Both the position numbers and the translations under genes were made by a program. Below, piece after piece: positions 7,070 to 7,371 of a stretch of DNA of 7,371 nt (position 1 is the first letter of the stretch; each line of letters opens with the position of its first letter). The notes below the pieces were generated by a model. It saw only the letters and a program-made list of their open reading frames with translations. It was not told where the DNA came from and made no database searches. The stretch is from Oscillospiraceae bacterium (GTDB taxonomy: Bacteria > Bacillota > Clostridia > Oscillospirales > Oscillospiraceae), in NCBI GenBank assembly GCA_031280855.1, contig JAITGH010000014.1, positions 1 to 7,371 on the forward strand. The letters are read 5' to 3'.

Positions 7070-7371
7070 TTATCCCTCTTTTGAGATTAGCATCTCGACC
7101 GCCAGCGCAGTCGTAACGCCGCCGTACTTGAGCTTACGCGACAGCAGCGTTCCGCCGCTTCCCAGCACTGCCGCACGCTCACATACGTTGTCCGCGCCCG
7201 TAACTCGAAGCGCGAGCGCGGAGCCGCTGAACTCGCCGTGAACGCTCATAAGCTCGCTTGCGGTGAACGTTCGGAGCGGAAGCTTGCGAATCCGGCAGAA
7301 CTCCAGTAACGCGGGCTCCGAAGCCTTCAAGTCGATGCTGCAAACTTGCCGTAACGCCTCGGGCAGTATGT
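7070..7371 (-). CDS. cbiG: Cobalt-precorrin-5A hydrolase CbiG, C-terminal part (5' end cut by window edge)
   Basis: Only the last 100 or so codons are present; the frame is open to the window edge, so no start should be assigned here (the first internal candidate, at 7330, is a TTG inside a conserved SIDLKASE stretch). CbiG opens the delta-lactone of cobalt-precorrin-5A and releases a two-carbon fragment as acetaldehyde, a step specific to the anaerobic route. The visible part matches the C-terminal CobE/CbiG domain: SIDLK followed by E and L, then LPLRTF, ASEL, and the signature GADNVCERAAVLGSGG, then LLSRKLKYGGVTTALA. The N-terminal CbiG domain is outside the window. The gene stops with TAA 7 bases before cbiH, and its last codons contain the cbiH ribosome-binding sequence. 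CobE, the aerobic-pathway relative of this domain, cannot be excluded from the fragment alone, but the neighbours favour CbiG. Confidence 0.93.
   Translation of the reverse strand, partial: ILPEALRQVCSIDLKASEPALLEFCRIRKLPLRTFTASELMSVHGEFSGSALALRVTGADNVCERAAVLGSGGTLLSRKLKYGGVTTALAVEMLISKEG

Overview
The window is one uninterrupted stretch of cobamide (vitamin B12) biosynthesis genes, all on the minus strand. Read in the direction of transcription (high to low coordinates) the order is: cbiG (3' end only), cbiH, cbiET (fused), cbiA, cbiB, cobD (threonine-phosphate decarboxylase), cbiP, cbiC (5' part only). Both ends of the window cut through genes, so the promoter, any cobalamin riboswitch and the terminator lie outside. 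There is no intergenic space beyond a 7-base gap between cbiG and cbiH. Every other junction is an overlap of 4, 4, 8, 20, 4 and 4 bases, which suggests one polycistronic message with translational coupling.

The genes cover the middle and late parts of the anaerobic (early cobalt insertion) route. CbiH contracts the ring and methylates C17. CbiG opens the delta-lactone. CbiT and CbiE do the C15 methylation/decarboxylation and the C5 methylation. CbiC moves the C11 methyl to C12, giving cobyrinic acid. CbiA and CbiP then amidate the a,c and the b,d,e,g side chains. CobD supplies (R)-1-aminopropan-2-ol phosphate, which membrane-bound CbiB attaches to cobyric acid to give adenosylcobinamide phosphate. 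Cobalt chelatase, cbiL, cbiF, cbiD, cbiJ and the nucleotide-loop genes are not in view and may lie on either side.

The source is probably an anaerobic bacterium of fairly high GC (roughly 60% by eye, with Ala mostly GCG). CbiG with the Cbi-type set points to the anaerobic pathway. Motif variants in CbiA (GFPHLY near the C terminus, LCGGYPELYA) and CbiB (HASPNSAQTE, YFGK...KPYIGD) look like those of Clostridia-type Firmicutes, so a high-GC clostridial lineage is my best guess; this is inference from memory of the families.

I looked for an undescribed system on both strands and found none. The antisense open frames are shadows of the GC-rich coding strand. Points for a second look are modest: a scarcity of GGCC sites, an unusual SAM-loop motif in CbiE, a TTG start for cbiB, and start sites that need correcting for cbiA, cbiET and cobD.
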